Part shown: positions 1 through 8,774 of the stretch, piece after piece
Numbering within the stretch: the first letter of the stretch is position 1
How the letters are laid out: every line of letters starts with the position of its first letter
From: Pseudomonas solani
Lineage (GTDB): Bacteria; Pseudomonadota; Gammaproteobacteria; Pseudomonadales; Pseudomonadaceae
DNA: 64,000 bases
Reading direction: 5' to 3'
NCBI RefSeq assembly: GCF_026072635.1
Contig: NZ_AP023081.1
Span: 2,254,501-2,318,500 of the forward strand
Translations under genes and position numbers: made by a program
Notes under the pieces: generated by a model
What the model was told of the DNA's origin: nothing
The model's input: only the letters and a program-made list of their open reading frames with translations
Databases searched by the model: none

Positions 1-940
1 AGGACATGATGTTGGCCTCGTCGTCGTTGGTCAGCGCCAGGAAGATGTCGGCATCGTTAATGTTCTCTTCCACCAGCAGGTCGCGGTCGGAGGCGCTGCC
101 CTGCAGCACCACGGTGCTGTCGAGGGTGTCGGAGAGGTAGCGGCAGCGGGCCGGGTTCATCTCGATGATCTTCACCTGGTAGCGGCTCTCGATGGCCTCC
201 GCCAGGCGCTCGCCGATGTGGCCGCCACCGGCGATGACCACCCGCTTGTAGCTGTCCTCGAGGCGGCGCATCTCGCTCATCACGGCGCGGATGTGCGCCT
301 TGGCGGCGATGAAGAAGACCTCGTCGTCGGCCTCGATCACCGTATCGCCCTGGGGCGTGATCGGCCGGTTGCGGCGGAAGATCGCGGCAACGCGGGTGTC
401 GACGTTGGGCATGTGCTGGCGCAGCTGGCGCAGCTCCTGGCCTACCAGCGGGCCGCCGTAGTAGGCCTTGACGCCCACCAGTTGGGCCTTGCCCTCGGCG
501 AAGTCGATCACCTGCAGCGCGCCGGGGTATTCGATCAGGCGCTTGATGTAGTTGGTCACCACCTGCTCGGGGCTGATCAGCACGTCCACCGGAATGGCTT
601 CGTTGTCGAACAGGCCGGCGCGGGTCAGGTAGGCCGCTTCGCGCACGCGGGCGATCTTGGTCGGGGTATGGAACAGGGTGTAGGCGACCTGGCAGGCCAC
701 CATGTTGACCTCGTCGCTGTTGGTCACTGCCACCAGCATGTCGGCGTCGTCGGCACCGGCCTGGCGCAGCACGGTGGGGAAGGAGCCGCGCCCCTGCACG
801 GTGCGGATGTCGAGGCGGTCGCCGAGGTCGCGCAGGCGCTCAGCGTCGGTGTCCACCACCGTGATGTCGTTGGCTTCGCCGGAGAGGTGCTCGGCGAGGG
901 TGCCGCCGACCTGTCCCGCACCGAGGATGATGATCTTCAC
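1..940 (-). CDS. trkA: Trk potassium uptake protein TrkA (3' end outside window)
   Basis: This is the peripheral NAD-binding regulatory subunit of the Trk K+ uptake system, which gates the TrkH/TrkG membrane channel. Translation of the minus strand from a GTG at 940 gives MKIIILGAGQVGGTLAEHLS, a classic RCK N-terminal Rossmann fingerprint (GxGxxG), followed by the first RCK and TrkA-C regions. A second Rossmann segment (VVIAGGGHIGERLAE) starts around residue 230, as expected for a double-RCK protein. The window holds about 313 codons of a protein that usually has about 457, so the C-terminus lies to the left of base 1. It follows rsmB with only 11 bp between them, so it is probably the last gene of a def-fmt-rsmB-trkA unit. 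Identification is confident. Confidence 0.95.
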   Translation of the reverse strand, partial: MKIIILGAGQVGGTLAEHLSGEANDITVVDTDAERLRDLGDRLDIRTVQGRGSFPTVLRQAGADDADMLVAVTNSDEVNMVACQVAYTLFHTPTKIARVREAAYLTRAGLFDNEAIPVDVLISPEQVVTNYIKRLIEYPGALQVIDFAEGKAQLVGVKAYYGGPLVGQELRQLRQHMPNVDTRVAAIFRRNRPITPQGDTVIEADDEVFFIAAKAHIRAVMSEMRRLEDSYKRVVIAGGGHIGERLAEAIESRYQVKIIEMNPARCRYLSDTLDSTVVLQGSASDRDLLVEENINDADIFLALTNDDEANIMS

Positions 941-951
941 TGATCGCTCCG

Positions 952-2265
952 TTAGCCGCGCGGTGAGGCGGCGATCTTTATCAGCTTGGCATAGTAGAAG
1001 CCGTCGTGGCCGTCTTCCTGGGCCAGCAGTTGGCGCCCGTGGGGCTGCTTGAGGCCGAAGCTGCCGGCGATGTCCAGTTCGCGCGCGCCAGGGGTGCGGG
1101 CGAGGAAGGTGGCGATGTTATCGCTGTTTTCCATCGGCAGCGTGGAGCAGGTGGCGTACACGAGCACGCCGCCCACTTCGAGTGTGGGCCACAGGGCGTC
1201 GAGCAACTCGCCCTGCAGCTGCGCCAGGGCGGGGATGTCCTCGGCCTGGCGGGTCAGCTTGATGTCTGGGTGGCGGCGGATCACGCCGGTGGCCGAGCAG
1301 GGCGCGTCCAGGAGGATGCGCTGGAACGGCTTGCCGTCCCACCAGGCAGCGATATCGCGACCATCGGCAGCGATCAGCGTGGCGTGCAGGCCGAGGCGCT
1401 GGAGGTTTTCGCGCACCCGCACCAGGCGGCTCTCTTCCAGGTCCACGGCCACCACGTCGGCCAGGCCGGGCTCGGCCTCCAGCAGGTGACAGGTCTTGCC
1501 GCCAGGGGCGCAGCAGGCGTCGAGCACGCGCTGGCCGGGGGCGAGTTCGAGCAGGTCGGCGGCCAGCTGCGCGGCTTCGTCCTGCACGCTGACGCGGCCG
1601 TCGGCGAAGCCGGGCAGGGTCTTCACGTCACGGGCTTCGAGCAGGCGGATGCCGTCGCGGCTGAACGCGCAGGGCTCGGCCTCGATGCCGGCCTGGCGCA
1701 GTTCGGCGAGGTAGGCGTCGCGCTCGCCGTGACGGCGGTTGACCCGCAGGATCAGCGGCGGGTGCGCGTTGTTGGCGGCGCAGATCGCTTCCCAGTGTTC
1801 GGGCCAGGCCGCCTTGAGCGCCTTCTGCAGCCAGCGTGGGTGGGCGGTGCGCACCATGGGGTCGCGCTCCAGCTCGGCGAAGATCGCCTCGCCGTCACGT
1901 TGGGCATTACGCAGCACGGCATTGAGCAGGCCCTTGGCCCAGGGCTTCTTCAACTTCTCGGCGGCACCCACGGTTTCACCGATGGCGGCGTGGGCGGGGA
2001 TGCGGCTGTAGAACAGCTGGTAGAGGCCGACCAGCAGCAACGCCTCCACATCCTTGTCGGCGCTCTTGAACGGCTTCTGCAGCAGGCGCTCGGCCAGGGC
2101 CGAGAGGCGGGGCTGCCAACGGGCGGCGCCGAAGGCGAGGTCCTGGGCAAGGCCACGGTCGCGCGGGTCGACCTTGTCCAGCTGTGCGGGCAGGCTGCCG
2201 CCCAGCGAGGCCTTGCCGGAGAGGACGGCGGTCAGCGCGCGGGCGGCGGCGAGACGCGGATTCAT
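952..2265 (-). CDS. rsmB: 16S rRNA (cytosine-967-C5)-methyltransferase RsmB
   Basis: The enzyme transfers a methyl group from S-adenosylmethionine to C5 of cytosine 967 of 16S rRNA. The 437-residue product has the normal RsmB length. An N-terminal NusB-like RNA-binding domain (about residues 1-140) precedes a Rossmann methyltransferase domain. The SAM-binding motif DACCAPGGKT lies near residue 245. The two catalytic cysteines are in DAPCSATG and YATCS. The ATG overlaps the fmt stop codon by 4 bp (ATGA), which indicates translational coupling. The gene order def, fmt, rsmB (also called sun), trkA is a standard proteobacterial arrangement. Confidence 0.96.
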   Translation of the reverse strand: MNPRLAAARALTAVLSGKASLGGSLPAQLDKVDPRDRGLAQDLAFGAARWQPRLSALAERLLQKPFKSADKDVEALLLVGLYQLFYSRIPAHAAIGETVGAAEKLKKPWAKGLLNAVLRNAQRDGEAIFAELERDPMVRTAHPRWLQKALKAAWPEHWEAICAANNAHPPLILRVNRRHGERDAYLAELRQAGIEAEPCAFSRDGIRLLEARDVKTLPGFADGRVSVQDEAAQLAADLLELAPGQRVLDACCAPGGKTCHLLEAEPGLADVVAVDLEESRLVRVRENLQRLGLHATLIAADGRDIAAWWDGKPFQRILLDAPCSATGVIRRHPDIKLTRQAEDIPALAQLQGELLDALWPTLEVGGVLVYATCSTLPMENSDNIATFLARTPGARELDIAGSFGLKQPHGRQLLAQEDGHDGFYYAKLIKIAASPRG

Positions 2266-3206
2266 GCGCCGAGCACCAGGCCGGCGGCGAACTGCTCGCG
2301 GCGGCTGTTGAACAGGTCGGCGAAACTCAGTGGCTTGCCGCCGGGCAGTTGCAGGCGGGTCAAGCGCAGGGCACCACTGCCGCAGGCCACGGTCAGGCCG
2401 TCCTTGCTGGCGGCGAGGATCTGCCCCGGCTGGCCCTGGCCTTCGCCGAGCTGGGCCGCCAGTACCTTCAGCGGCTCGCCGCCGAGGGTGCTGTGGCAGA
2501 TCGGCCAGGGGTTGAAGGCGCGCACCAGGCGCTCCAGCTCATCGGCCGGGCGGCTCCAGTCGATGCGGGCTTCGTCCTTGTTGAGCTTGTGTGCGTAGGT
2601 GGCCAGGGCATCGTCCTGCACCTCGCCCACCAGGGTGCCGGCGGCGAGTTGCCCGATGGCCTGCACCACGGCTTGCGGGCCGAGGGCGGCGAGGCGGTCG
2701 TGGAGGCTGCCGCCGGTGTCGTCGGCGGTGATCGGGGTGACCACCTTGAGCAGCATCGGCCCGGTGTCCAGGCCCGCTTCCATCTGCATCACGGTGACGC
2801 CGCTCTCGGCATCGCCGGCCTGCACCGCACGCTGGATCGGCGCGGCGCCACGCCAGCGCGGCAGCAGCGAGGCATGGCTGTTGATGCAGCCGAGGCGCGG
2901 GGTGTCGAGCACCACCTGGGGCAGGATCAGGCCGTAGGCGACCACCACCATCAGGTCGGCACCGAGGGCCTTGAGCTCGGCCTGGGCATCGGCGTCACGC
3001 AGGGTCGGCGGCTGCATCACGGGGATGCCGTGCTGCAGGGCGAGTTGCTTGACCGGGCTCGGCATCAGCTTCTGGCCACGGCCTGCCGGGCGATCCGGCT
3101 GGGTGTAGACGGCGACGATACTGTGCGGCGTGTCGAGCAGGGCCTTGAGGTGCTCGGCGGCGAACTCCGGGGTGCCGGCGAAGACGAGGCGCAGTGCTTG
3201 GGTCAT
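2262..3206 (-). CDS. fmt: Methionyl-tRNA formyltransferase
   Basis: Fmt formylates the amino group of initiator Met-tRNA using 10-formyltetrahydrofolate, which marks it for translation initiation. The 314-residue product starts MTQALRLVFAGTPEFAA and carries the folate-site signature around HASLLPRWRGAAPIQRA with the conserved Asn-His-Asp set (SHASLLPRWRG, then a downstream Asp in GLDTGPML). The C-terminal OB-like tRNA-binding domain follows. It lies between def (67 bp upstream) and rsmB (4-bp overlap). A hairpin with a U tract sits between def and fmt, so fmt may have lower or separate expression. Def and Fmt act at opposite ends of the formyl-methionine cycle. Confidence 0.97.
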   Translation of the reverse strand: MTQALRLVFAGTPEFAAEHLKALLDTPHSIVAVYTQPDRPAGRGQKLMPSPVKQLALQHGIPVMQPPTLRDADAQAELKALGADLMVVVAYGLILPQVVLDTPRLGCINSHASLLPRWRGAAPIQRAVQAGDAESGVTVMQMEAGLDTGPMLLKVVTPITADDTGGSLHDRLAALGPQAVVQAIGQLAAGTLVGEVQDDALATYAHKLNKDEARIDWSRPADELERLVRAFNPWPICHSTLGGEPLKVLAAQLGEGQGQPGQILAASKDGLTVACGSGALRLTRLQLPGGKPLSFADLFNSRREQFAAGLVLGA

Positions 3207-3229
3207 GCGGGGCTCACTTGGTCACTCTG

Positions 3230-3260
3230 AAAAAGAAAAAGGCTTGCCGGAGCAAGCCTT
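3230..3260 (-). terminator. Rho-independent terminator or attenuator between def and fmt
   Basis: Read on the minus strand, a 9-bp stem (AAGGCTTGC / GCAAGCCTT) with loop TCCG is followed by TTTTTCTTTTT. This has the form of an intrinsic terminator downstream of def. It lies inside the def-fmt gap although def and fmt are normally co-transcribed, so it probably attenuates rather than fully stops transcription. Confidence 0.8.
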
Positions 3261-3273
3261 TGGGGTTCGGCGA

Positions 3274-3780
3274 TCAAGCCTGCTGGCGGTGCTGCTTTTC
3301 CAGCTTCTTCTTGATCCGGTCACGCTTGAGCGTCGACAGGTAATCGACGAACAGCTTGCCGTTGAGGTGGTCGCACTCGTGCTGGATGCACACCGCGAGC
3401 AGCCCCTCGGCGATCAGTTCGTAGGGCTTGCCGTCGCGGTCCAGGGCCTTGATGCGCACCTTCTGCGGACGGTCGACGTTCTCGTAGAAGCCCGGGACTG
3501 ACAGGCAGCCTTCCTGGTACTGGTCCATCTCGTCGGTCAGGGATTCGAACTCGGGGTTGATGAAGACCATGGGCTCGGACTTGTCTTCGGACAGGTCCAT
3601 CACCACCACGCGCTTGTGCACGTTGACCTGGGTCGCGGCGAGGCCGATACCCGGTGCGTCGTACATGGTTTCGAACATGTCGTCGATCAACTGGCGCACA
3701 GCGTCGTCCACCACGTCCACCGGTTTGGCGATGGTACGCAGGCGTGGATCGGGAAATTCGAGGATGTTCAGGATCGCCAT
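3274..3780 (-). CDS. def: Peptide deformylase
   Basis: Def removes the N-formyl group from new polypeptides. It is a cytoplasmic Fe2+ (or Zn2+) hydrolase. The 168-residue product has all three class-I motifs: GIGLAATQV near residue 45, EGCLSVP near residue 90 (metal ligand Cys), and QHECDHLNG near residue 132 (two His ligands and the catalytic Glu). The basic tail (KRDRIKKKLEKQHRQQA) is typical of the gamma-proteobacterial type. It diverges from the LysM gene, with a 141-bp shared upstream region. Confidence 0.98.
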   Translation of the reverse strand: MAILNILEFPDPRLRTIAKPVDVVDDAVRQLIDDMFETMYDAPGIGLAATQVNVHKRVVVMDLSEDKSEPMVFINPEFESLTDEMDQYQEGCLSVPGFYENVDRPQKVRIKALDRDGKPYELIAEGLLAVCIQHECDHLNGKLFVDYLSTLKRDRIKKKLEKQHRQQA

Positions 3781-3921
3781 ATGCGTTTGTGATGCACTTG
3801 TAGAATAAAGTCAAAATCCGCTGCTAAGATGATGAGCAGCATTGAAAAACGCCTGCAAAGCCCGGTTGGGGCGGCTTTCAGGCCGTTTCGCGTGAACGCA
3901 CATAATAAAGGGATTCACCGC

Positions 3922-4947
3922 ATGAGGAAATCACTACTCGCCCTGCTGCTCCTTGCTGCCAGTGGGCTGGCACAGGCTGCGGTGGAACTCAAGGAAGGCC
4001 ACCCGGAGCACTACACGGTAGTGCGTGGGGATACCCTCTGGGATATCTCGGGCAAGTTCCTGCGCGAACCCTGGAAGTGGCCGGAAATCTGGCACGCCAA
4101 CCCGCAGATCGAGAACCCGCACCTGATCTACCCGGGCGACAGCCTGAGCCTCGTCTATGTCGATGGCCAGCCTCGCCTGATGCTGGATCGCGGCGCATCC
4201 CGTGGCACCATCAAGCTGTCGCCCCAGGTGCGCAGCACGCCGATGGCCGAAGCCATTCCGACCATCCCGCTGGAAGCCATCAACAGCTTCCTGCTGAGCA
4301 ACCGCATCGTCGACACGCCCGACCAGTTCAACGGCGCGCCCTATATCGTCGCCGGCAACGCCGAGCGCGTGGTCAGCGGCGCCGGTGATCGCGTCTATGC
4401 ACGCGGCAGCTTCGACGAGCAGAACCCCACCTACGGCATCTTCCGTCAGGGCAAGACCTACATCGACCCCGAGACCAAGGAATTCCTCGGCATCAACGCC
4501 GACGACATCGGTGGCGGTGACCTGGTGGCCCAGGAAGGCGACGTGGCGACCATGACCCTCACCCGTTCGACCCAGGAAGTCCGTCTGGGTGATCGCCTGT
4601 TCCCGACCGAACAGCGCTCGGTGAACTCCACCTTCATGCCCAGTGCTCCGAGCACCGACATCAAGGGTGTGATCCTCGACGTGCCCCGTGGCGTGAACCA
4701 GATCGGCCAGTTCGATGTGGTGACCATCAACAAGGGCAAGCGCGACGGCCTGGTGGAAGGCAACGTACTGGCGGTCTACAAGACCGGCGAGATCGTGCGT
4801 GACCGCGTCACCGGTGAATCGGTGAAGATCCCCGACGAGCGTGCCGGCCTGCTGATGGTGTTCCGCACCTACGACAAGCTCAGCTACGGCCTGATCCTGG
4901 CGGCCAGCCGACAGCTGGCGGTGATGGACAAGGTGCACAATCCCTAA
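3922..4947 (+). CDS. LysM-domain protein, TsaP-like (type IV pilus secretin-associated)
   Basis: The 341-residue product has a Sec signal peptide (MRKSLLALLLLAASGLAQA, probable cleavage after AQA). It is followed by a LysM peptidoglycan-binding module (HYTVVRGDTLWDISGKFL through HLIYPGDSLSL). The remaining about 270 residues resemble the C-terminal region of TsaP/FlgT-like proteins. The P. aeruginosa gene at this position (PA0020) has been described as TsaP, a periplasmic protein that anchors the pilus secretin to peptidoglycan. I chose the ATG at 3922 because it follows a purine-rich AAAGGG and starts directly at the signal peptide. A longer reading frame from 3829 would bury the signal peptide. 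The domain call is firm; the pilus role is inferred from family and synteny. Confidence 0.85.
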   Translation: MRKSLLALLLLAASGLAQAAVELKEGHPEHYTVVRGDTLWDISGKFLREPWKWPEIWHANPQIENPHLIYPGDSLSLVYVDGQPRLMLDRGASRGTIKLSPQVRSTPMAEAIPTIPLEAINSFLLSNRIVDTPDQFNGAPYIVAGNAERVVSGAGDRVYARGSFDEQNPTYGIFRQGKTYIDPETKEFLGINADDIGGGDLVAQEGDVATMTLTRSTQEVRLGDRLFPTEQRSVNSTFMPSAPSTDIKGVILDVPRGVNQIGQFDVVTINKGKRDGLVEGNVLAVYKTGEIVRDRVTGESVKIPDERAGLLMVFRTYDKLSYGLILAASRQLAVMDKVHNP

Positions 4948-4953
4948 GCAAAC

Positions 4954-4978
4954 CAAGCCCCCGTCCTACGGGGGCTTG
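4954..4978 (+). terminator. Rho-independent terminator after the LysM gene
   Basis: An 11-bp GC-rich stem (CAAGCCCCCGT / ACGGGGGCTTG) with a CCT loop lies 7 bp after the stop codon and is followed by a short TTGTTGT tract. It separates the LysM gene from dprA. Confidence 0.8.
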
Positions 4979-5031
4979 TTGTATACAGGGTGGCCAGCCG
5001 CCCTGCGCGGCGATGGTCAAGGACGATCCCC

Positions 5032-6117
5032 GTGCCGCCCGCCTCTCCCGCTGAAATCGAAGCCCGCCTGCGTCTTCACAGTCTTCCCGAACTCGGTCCC
5101 CAGCGTTTCCGCGTATTGATCGACGCCTTTGGCAGCGCCTCTGCTGCCCTCAGTGCCCCGGCCGCCGCCTGGCGCTCGCTGCGCCTGCCCGAGGCCTGCG
5201 CCGGCCCCCGTCGCAGTGAAGAGGTGCGCAACTGCGCCGCCCGGTCACTGGCCTGGCTGGAACAGGAAGGCAACCACCTGCTGATGTGGGACGACCCCCG
5301 CTACCCCGCCCTGCTCGCCCAGCTCAACGATGCCCCGCCGCTGCTGTTCGTGCGCGGTGCCCCGGCCCTGCTCGAACGCCCGCAACTGGCCATGGTCGGC
5401 AGCCGCCGTGCCTCCCGTGCCGGGCTGGATACCGCCCACGCCTTTGCCCGCAGCCTGGCCGCCGGGGGCTTCTGCATCACCAGCGGCCTGGCCCTGGGCA
5501 TCGACGGTGCCGCCCACCGGGGCGCGCTGGATGCCGGCGGGCACACGGTCGCCGTGCTCGGCACCGGGCTGGAGCGCATCTACCCGAGCCGGCACCAGGC
5601 GCTCGCGACGGCGATAGTCGAAAGCGGCGGGGCCCTGGTTTCCGAGCTGCCGCTGGACTGCGCGCCCCAGGCCAGCAACTTCCCCCGGCGCAACCGCATC
5701 ATCAGCGGGCTCTCGCTGGGTGTGCTGGTGGTGGAGGCGAGCCCGTCCAGCGGCTCGCTGATCACCGCGCGCCTGGCTGTCGAGCAGGGCCGTGAGGTCT
5801 ACGCCATCCCCGGCTCCATCCACCATCCCGGTGCGCGCGGTTGCCACCAGTTGATCCGCGACGGCGCCGTGCTGGTGGAGACGGTCGGGCATGTGCTCGA
5901 AGCCCTGCGTGGCTGGCAGGTGGTCGCGCCGGAACCCCGTGCTGCGCTGCTGGACCACCCGCTGCTCGACCTGCTGCGCGCCGCGCCCTACAGCAGCGAG
6001 GCCCTGGCCAGCGCCAGTGGCTGGGAGCTGCCCCGCGTACTGGCCGCGCTCACCGACCTGGAGCTCGATGGCTGCATCGCCCGTGACGCCGGGCTCTGGG
6101 TTCATCGGCGCGGTTGA
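5032..6117 (+). CDS. dprA: DNA-processing protein DprA (Smf)
   Basis: DprA binds incoming single-stranded DNA and loads RecA during natural transformation. An N-terminal SAM/helix-hairpin region is followed by the Rossmann-like DNA-binding domain, with MVGSRRASRAGLDTAHAFAR and SGLALGIDGAAHRGALDAGG near residues 115-165 and the FPRRNRIISGLS motif later. A C-terminal winged-helix domain (residues about 300-360) completes the fold. I prefer the GTG at 5032, 8 bp after AAGGA, over the upstream in-frame GTG at 4990, which has no ribosome binding site. This gives 361 residues. It is followed by tsaC, as in other pseudomonads. Confidence 0.94.
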   Translation: MPPASPAEIEARLRLHSLPELGPQRFRVLIDAFGSASAALSAPAAAWRSLRLPEACAGPRRSEEVRNCAARSLAWLEQEGNHLLMWDDPRYPALLAQLNDAPPLLFVRGAPALLERPQLAMVGSRRASRAGLDTAHAFARSLAAGGFCITSGLALGIDGAAHRGALDAGGHTVAVLGTGLERIYPSRHQALATAIVESGGALVSELPLDCAPQASNFPRRNRIISGLSLGVLVVEASPSSGSLITARLAVEQGREVYAIPGSIHHPGARGCHQLIRDGAVLVETVGHVLEALRGWQVVAPEPRAALLDHPLLDLLRAAPYSSEALASASGWELPRVLAALTDLELDGCIARDAGLWVHRRG

Positions 6118-6157
6118 GGCCTGTACACTCGCGCCATCGTTTTTCCGGGAGTGGGCA

Positions 6158-6715
6158 ATGGTCAGCAACTGGCAGGTTCGGCAAGTGGCGCGGGTGGTAC
6201 GGGGCGGCGGTGTGATCGCCTATCCGACGGAGGCCGTCTGGGGGCTCGGCTGCGACCCCTGGAACGAGGAGGCCGTCTACCGCCTGCTGGCGCTCAAGGC
6301 GCGGCCGGTGGAGAAGGGGCTGATCCTGGTGGCCGATGCGATCGAGCAGTTCGACTTCCTCCTCGACGACCTGCCCGATGAATGGAAAGACACGCTGGCC
6401 GCCTCCTGGCCCGGCCCCAACACCTGGCTGGTGCCGCACCAGAACCTGCTGCCGGAATGGATCACCGGGCAGCACGACAGCGTCGCCCTGCGCGTCAGCG
6501 ACCACCCGGTGGTGCGCGCCCTGTGCGCCCAGGTCGGGCCGCTGGTCTCCACCTCCGCCAACCCCGCTGGACGGCCTTCCGCCGTATCGCGCCTGCGTGT
6601 GCAGCAGTACTTCCCCGGCGAGCTGGATGCCGTGCTGGTGGGCGCCCTGGGTGGGCGCCGCAACCCGAGCACCATCCGCGACCTGGTCACCGGGCAGGTC
6701 GTGCGCGCGTCCTGA
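6158..6715 (+). CDS. tsaC: Threonylcarbamoyl-AMP synthase TsaC (YrdC/Sua5 family)
   Basis: TsaC makes threonylcarbamoyl-adenylate from threonine, bicarbonate and ATP for the t6A37 modification of ANN-decoding tRNAs. The 185-residue product is the short TsaC form without the C-terminal Sua5 domain. It has the YrdC signatures GGGVIAYPTEAVWGLGCDP, LKARPVEKGLILVA and VSTSANPAGRPSA. The ATG at 6158 follows CGGGAGTGG and matches the family start MVSNWQV. It is 40 bp downstream of dprA on the same strand. The longer frame reading through dprA's C-terminus is an artefact. Confidence 0.95.
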   Translation: MVSNWQVRQVARVVRGGGVIAYPTEAVWGLGCDPWNEEAVYRLLALKARPVEKGLILVADAIEQFDFLLDDLPDEWKDTLAASWPGPNTWLVPHQNLLPEWITGQHDSVALRVSDHPVVRALCAQVGPLVSTSANPAGRPSAVSRLRVQQYFPGELDAVLVGALGGRRNPSTIRDLVTGQVVRAS

Positions 6716-6716
6716 A

Positions 6717-7694
6717 TCAGGGCAGCAGCACACTCGAACCGCTGGTGCGCCGGCCTGCCAGGTCGGCATGGGCGCGGGCGATGTCGGCCAGGGCATAGCG
6801 CTGGCCGATCTCCACCTTCAGCGCGCCGCTGGCGATCATCCCGAACAGCTCGTCGGCCATGGCCTGCAGGTTCGCCGGCGTGTCGGCATAGCTGCCCAGC
6901 GTCGGCCGGGTGACGTAGATCGAACCCTTCTGCGCCAGCACCCCAAGGTTGACCCCGCTCACCGCGCCCGAGGCGTTGCCGAAGCTCACCAGCAGGCCGC
7001 GCGGGGCCACGCAATCCAGCGAGGTTTCCCAGGTGTCCTTGCCCACCGAGTCGTAGACCACCGGGCATTTGCGCCCCTCGGTCAGCTCCAGCACCCGTTG
7101 CACCACGTTCTCGCGGCTGCTGTCGATGCACGCCCAGGCACCCAGGGCCTTGGCTCGCTCGGCCTTCTCGGCCGAACCCGCAACCCCGATCAGGCGTGCA
7201 CCGAGGGCCTTGGCCCACTGGCAGGCGATGGAGCCGACCCCGCCGGCGGCGGCATGGAACAGCACCGTCTCGCCGGCTTTCAGCGCGTGGGTCTGGCGCA
7301 ACAGGTACTGCACCGTCAGGCCCTTGAGCATCACCGCTGCCGCCTGCTCGTAGCTGATGGCGTCCGGCAGCTTCACCAGGTTGGCCGCCGGCAGCACGTG
7401 GTACTCGCCATAGGCGCCCAGGGGCCCGGTACCGTAGCCGACCCGGTCGCCCCCCTTCAGGTGCTCGACGCCCGTGCCCACGGCATCCACCTCGCCGGCA
7501 CCCTCGTTGCCCAGCCCGGAAGGCAGGGACGCAGCCGGGTACAGGCCGCTGCGGAAATAGGTCTCGATGAAGTTGAGGCCGATGGCGTGGTTGCGCACCC
7601 GCACCTGGCCCGGTCCCGGTTCGGCGATGGGCGCCTCCACCAGTTCGAGCACCTCGGGACCGCCGTACTGGGAAAACTGCACGCGTCTGGCCAT
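6717..7694 (-). CDS. qor: NADPH:quinone reductase (zinc-less alcohol dehydrogenase family)
   Basis: This is a medium-chain reductase that reduces quinones with NADPH. The 325-residue product starts MARRVQFSQYGGPEVLELVE and has the GroES-like fold. The cofactor motif AAAGGVGSIACQWAKALGA lies near residue 150. No structural or catalytic zinc cysteines are present, as in E. coli Qor. I chose the ATG at 7694 because AAGGAG lies about 8 bp upstream; an upstream ATG at 7727 adds 11 residues without support. It converges with tsaC (1 bp between stops) and diverges from hemF. Confidence 0.94.
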   Translation of the reverse strand: MARRVQFSQYGGPEVLELVEAPIAEPGPGQVRVRNHAIGLNFIETYFRSGLYPAASLPSGLGNEGAGEVDAVGTGVEHLKGGDRVGYGTGPLGAYGEYHVLPAANLVKLPDAISYEQAAAVMLKGLTVQYLLRQTHALKAGETVLFHAAAGGVGSIACQWAKALGARLIGVAGSAEKAERAKALGAWACIDSSRENVVQRVLELTEGRKCPVVYDSVGKDTWETSLDCVAPRGLLVSFGNASGAVSGVNLGVLAQKGSIYVTRPTLGSYADTPANLQAMADELFGMIASGALKVEIGQRYALADIARAHADLAGRRTSGSSVLLP

Positions 7695-7853
7695 GGCCGA
7701 CTCTCCTTCATCTGGGGAAAGCCCCAATCCAAGCCTTCCGCTTGATCGGCGTCAAGCCACTGCACGGCCCCTGCGGTGGTATGCTTGCGCCCTCTTTTTC
7801 CCCTGCAAGCCCCGCCAGCTGGCGCTCGCAAGCCGATTCAAGGTGCATTCGAC

Positions 7854-8774
7854 GTGAGTAAACACATTGAGGCCGTGAAGGCCTACCTGCTCGATCTGCA
7901 AGACCGTATCTGTGCCGAACTGGCAACCGAGGACGGCGGCGCCGGCTTCTTCGAAGAGGCCTGGGAGCGCCCTGCCGGCGGTGGCGGCCGCACCCGCGTG
8001 CTGGAGAACGGCAAGCTGATCGAAAAGGGCGGGGTCAACTTCTCCCATGTGTTCGGCAGCAGCCTGCCGCCGTCGGCCAGCGCCCATCGCCCGGAACTGG
8101 CCGGCCGTGGCTTCCAGGCCCTGGGTGTGTCCCTGGTGATCCACCCGGAGAACCCGCACATCCCCACCTCCCACGCCAACGTGCGCTTCTTCATCGCCGA
8201 AAAGGAAGGTGAAGAGCCGGTCTGGTGGTTCGGCGGCGGCTTCGACCTCACCCCCTACTACGCCCACGAGGAAGACTGCGTGCTCTGGCACCAGGTGGCC
8301 CGTGACGCCTGCGCACCCTTCGGCGCGGACGTCTACCCGCGCTACAAGGAATGGTGCGACCGCTACTTCCACCTCAAGCACCGCAACGAACCGCGTGGCA
8401 TCGGCGGCCTGTTCTTCGACGACCTGAACCAGTGGGACTTCGACACCAGCTTCGCCTTCATGCGTGCCATCGGCGACGCCTACATCCAGGCCTACCTGCC
8501 CATCGTGCGCAAGCGCCGCCACACCCCCTTCACCGAGCAGCAGCGCGAGTTCCAGGCCTTCCGCCGTGGTCGCTACGTGGAGTTCAACCTGGTGTTCGAC
8601 CGCGGCACCCTGTTCGGCCTGCAATCGGGTGGGCGCACCGAATCCATCCTCATGTCCCTGCCGCCCCAGGTGCGCTGGGGCTACGACTGGAAGCCCGAGC
8701 CGGGCAGCGAGGAAGCGCGCCTGACGGAATACTTCCTCCAGGACCGTAACTGGCTCGAGGAGGCGGGGCTCTGA
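7854..8774 (+). CDS. hemF: Oxygen-dependent coproporphyrinogen-III oxidase
   Basis: HemF converts coproporphyrinogen III to protoporphyrinogen IX with O2, an aerobic step of haem synthesis. The 306-residue product carries the family blocks GGGFDLTPYY, SHANVRFF, HRNEPRGIGGLFFDDL and RGRYVEFNLVFDRGTLFGLQSGGR. The GTG at 7854 begins the family N-terminus (MSKHIEAVKAYLL) with AAGGTG upstream. A frame from 7776 adds a stretch with no homology. It overlaps aroE by one base (TGATG), so the two are probably translated together. HemF also supplies the haem used by the oxidase cluster near 54-62 kb. Confidence 0.97.
   Translation: MSKHIEAVKAYLLDLQDRICAELATEDGGAGFFEEAWERPAGGGGRTRVLENGKLIEKGGVNFSHVFGSSLPPSASAHRPELAGRGFQALGVSLVIHPENPHIPTSHANVRFFIAEKEGEEPVWWFGGGFDLTPYYAHEEDCVLWHQVARDACAPFGADVYPRYKEWCDRYFHLKHRNEPRGIGGLFFDDLNQWDFDTSFAFMRAIGDAYIQAYLPIVRKRRHTPFTEQQREFQAFRRGRYVEFNLVFDRGTLFGLQSGGRTESILMSLPPQVRWGYDWKPEPGSEEARLTEYFLQDRNWLEEAGL

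Noticed and set aside
1006..2598. A 530-codon plus-strand frame over rsmB
   Set aside because: It has no domain and opposes the well-defined rsmB and fmt genes.
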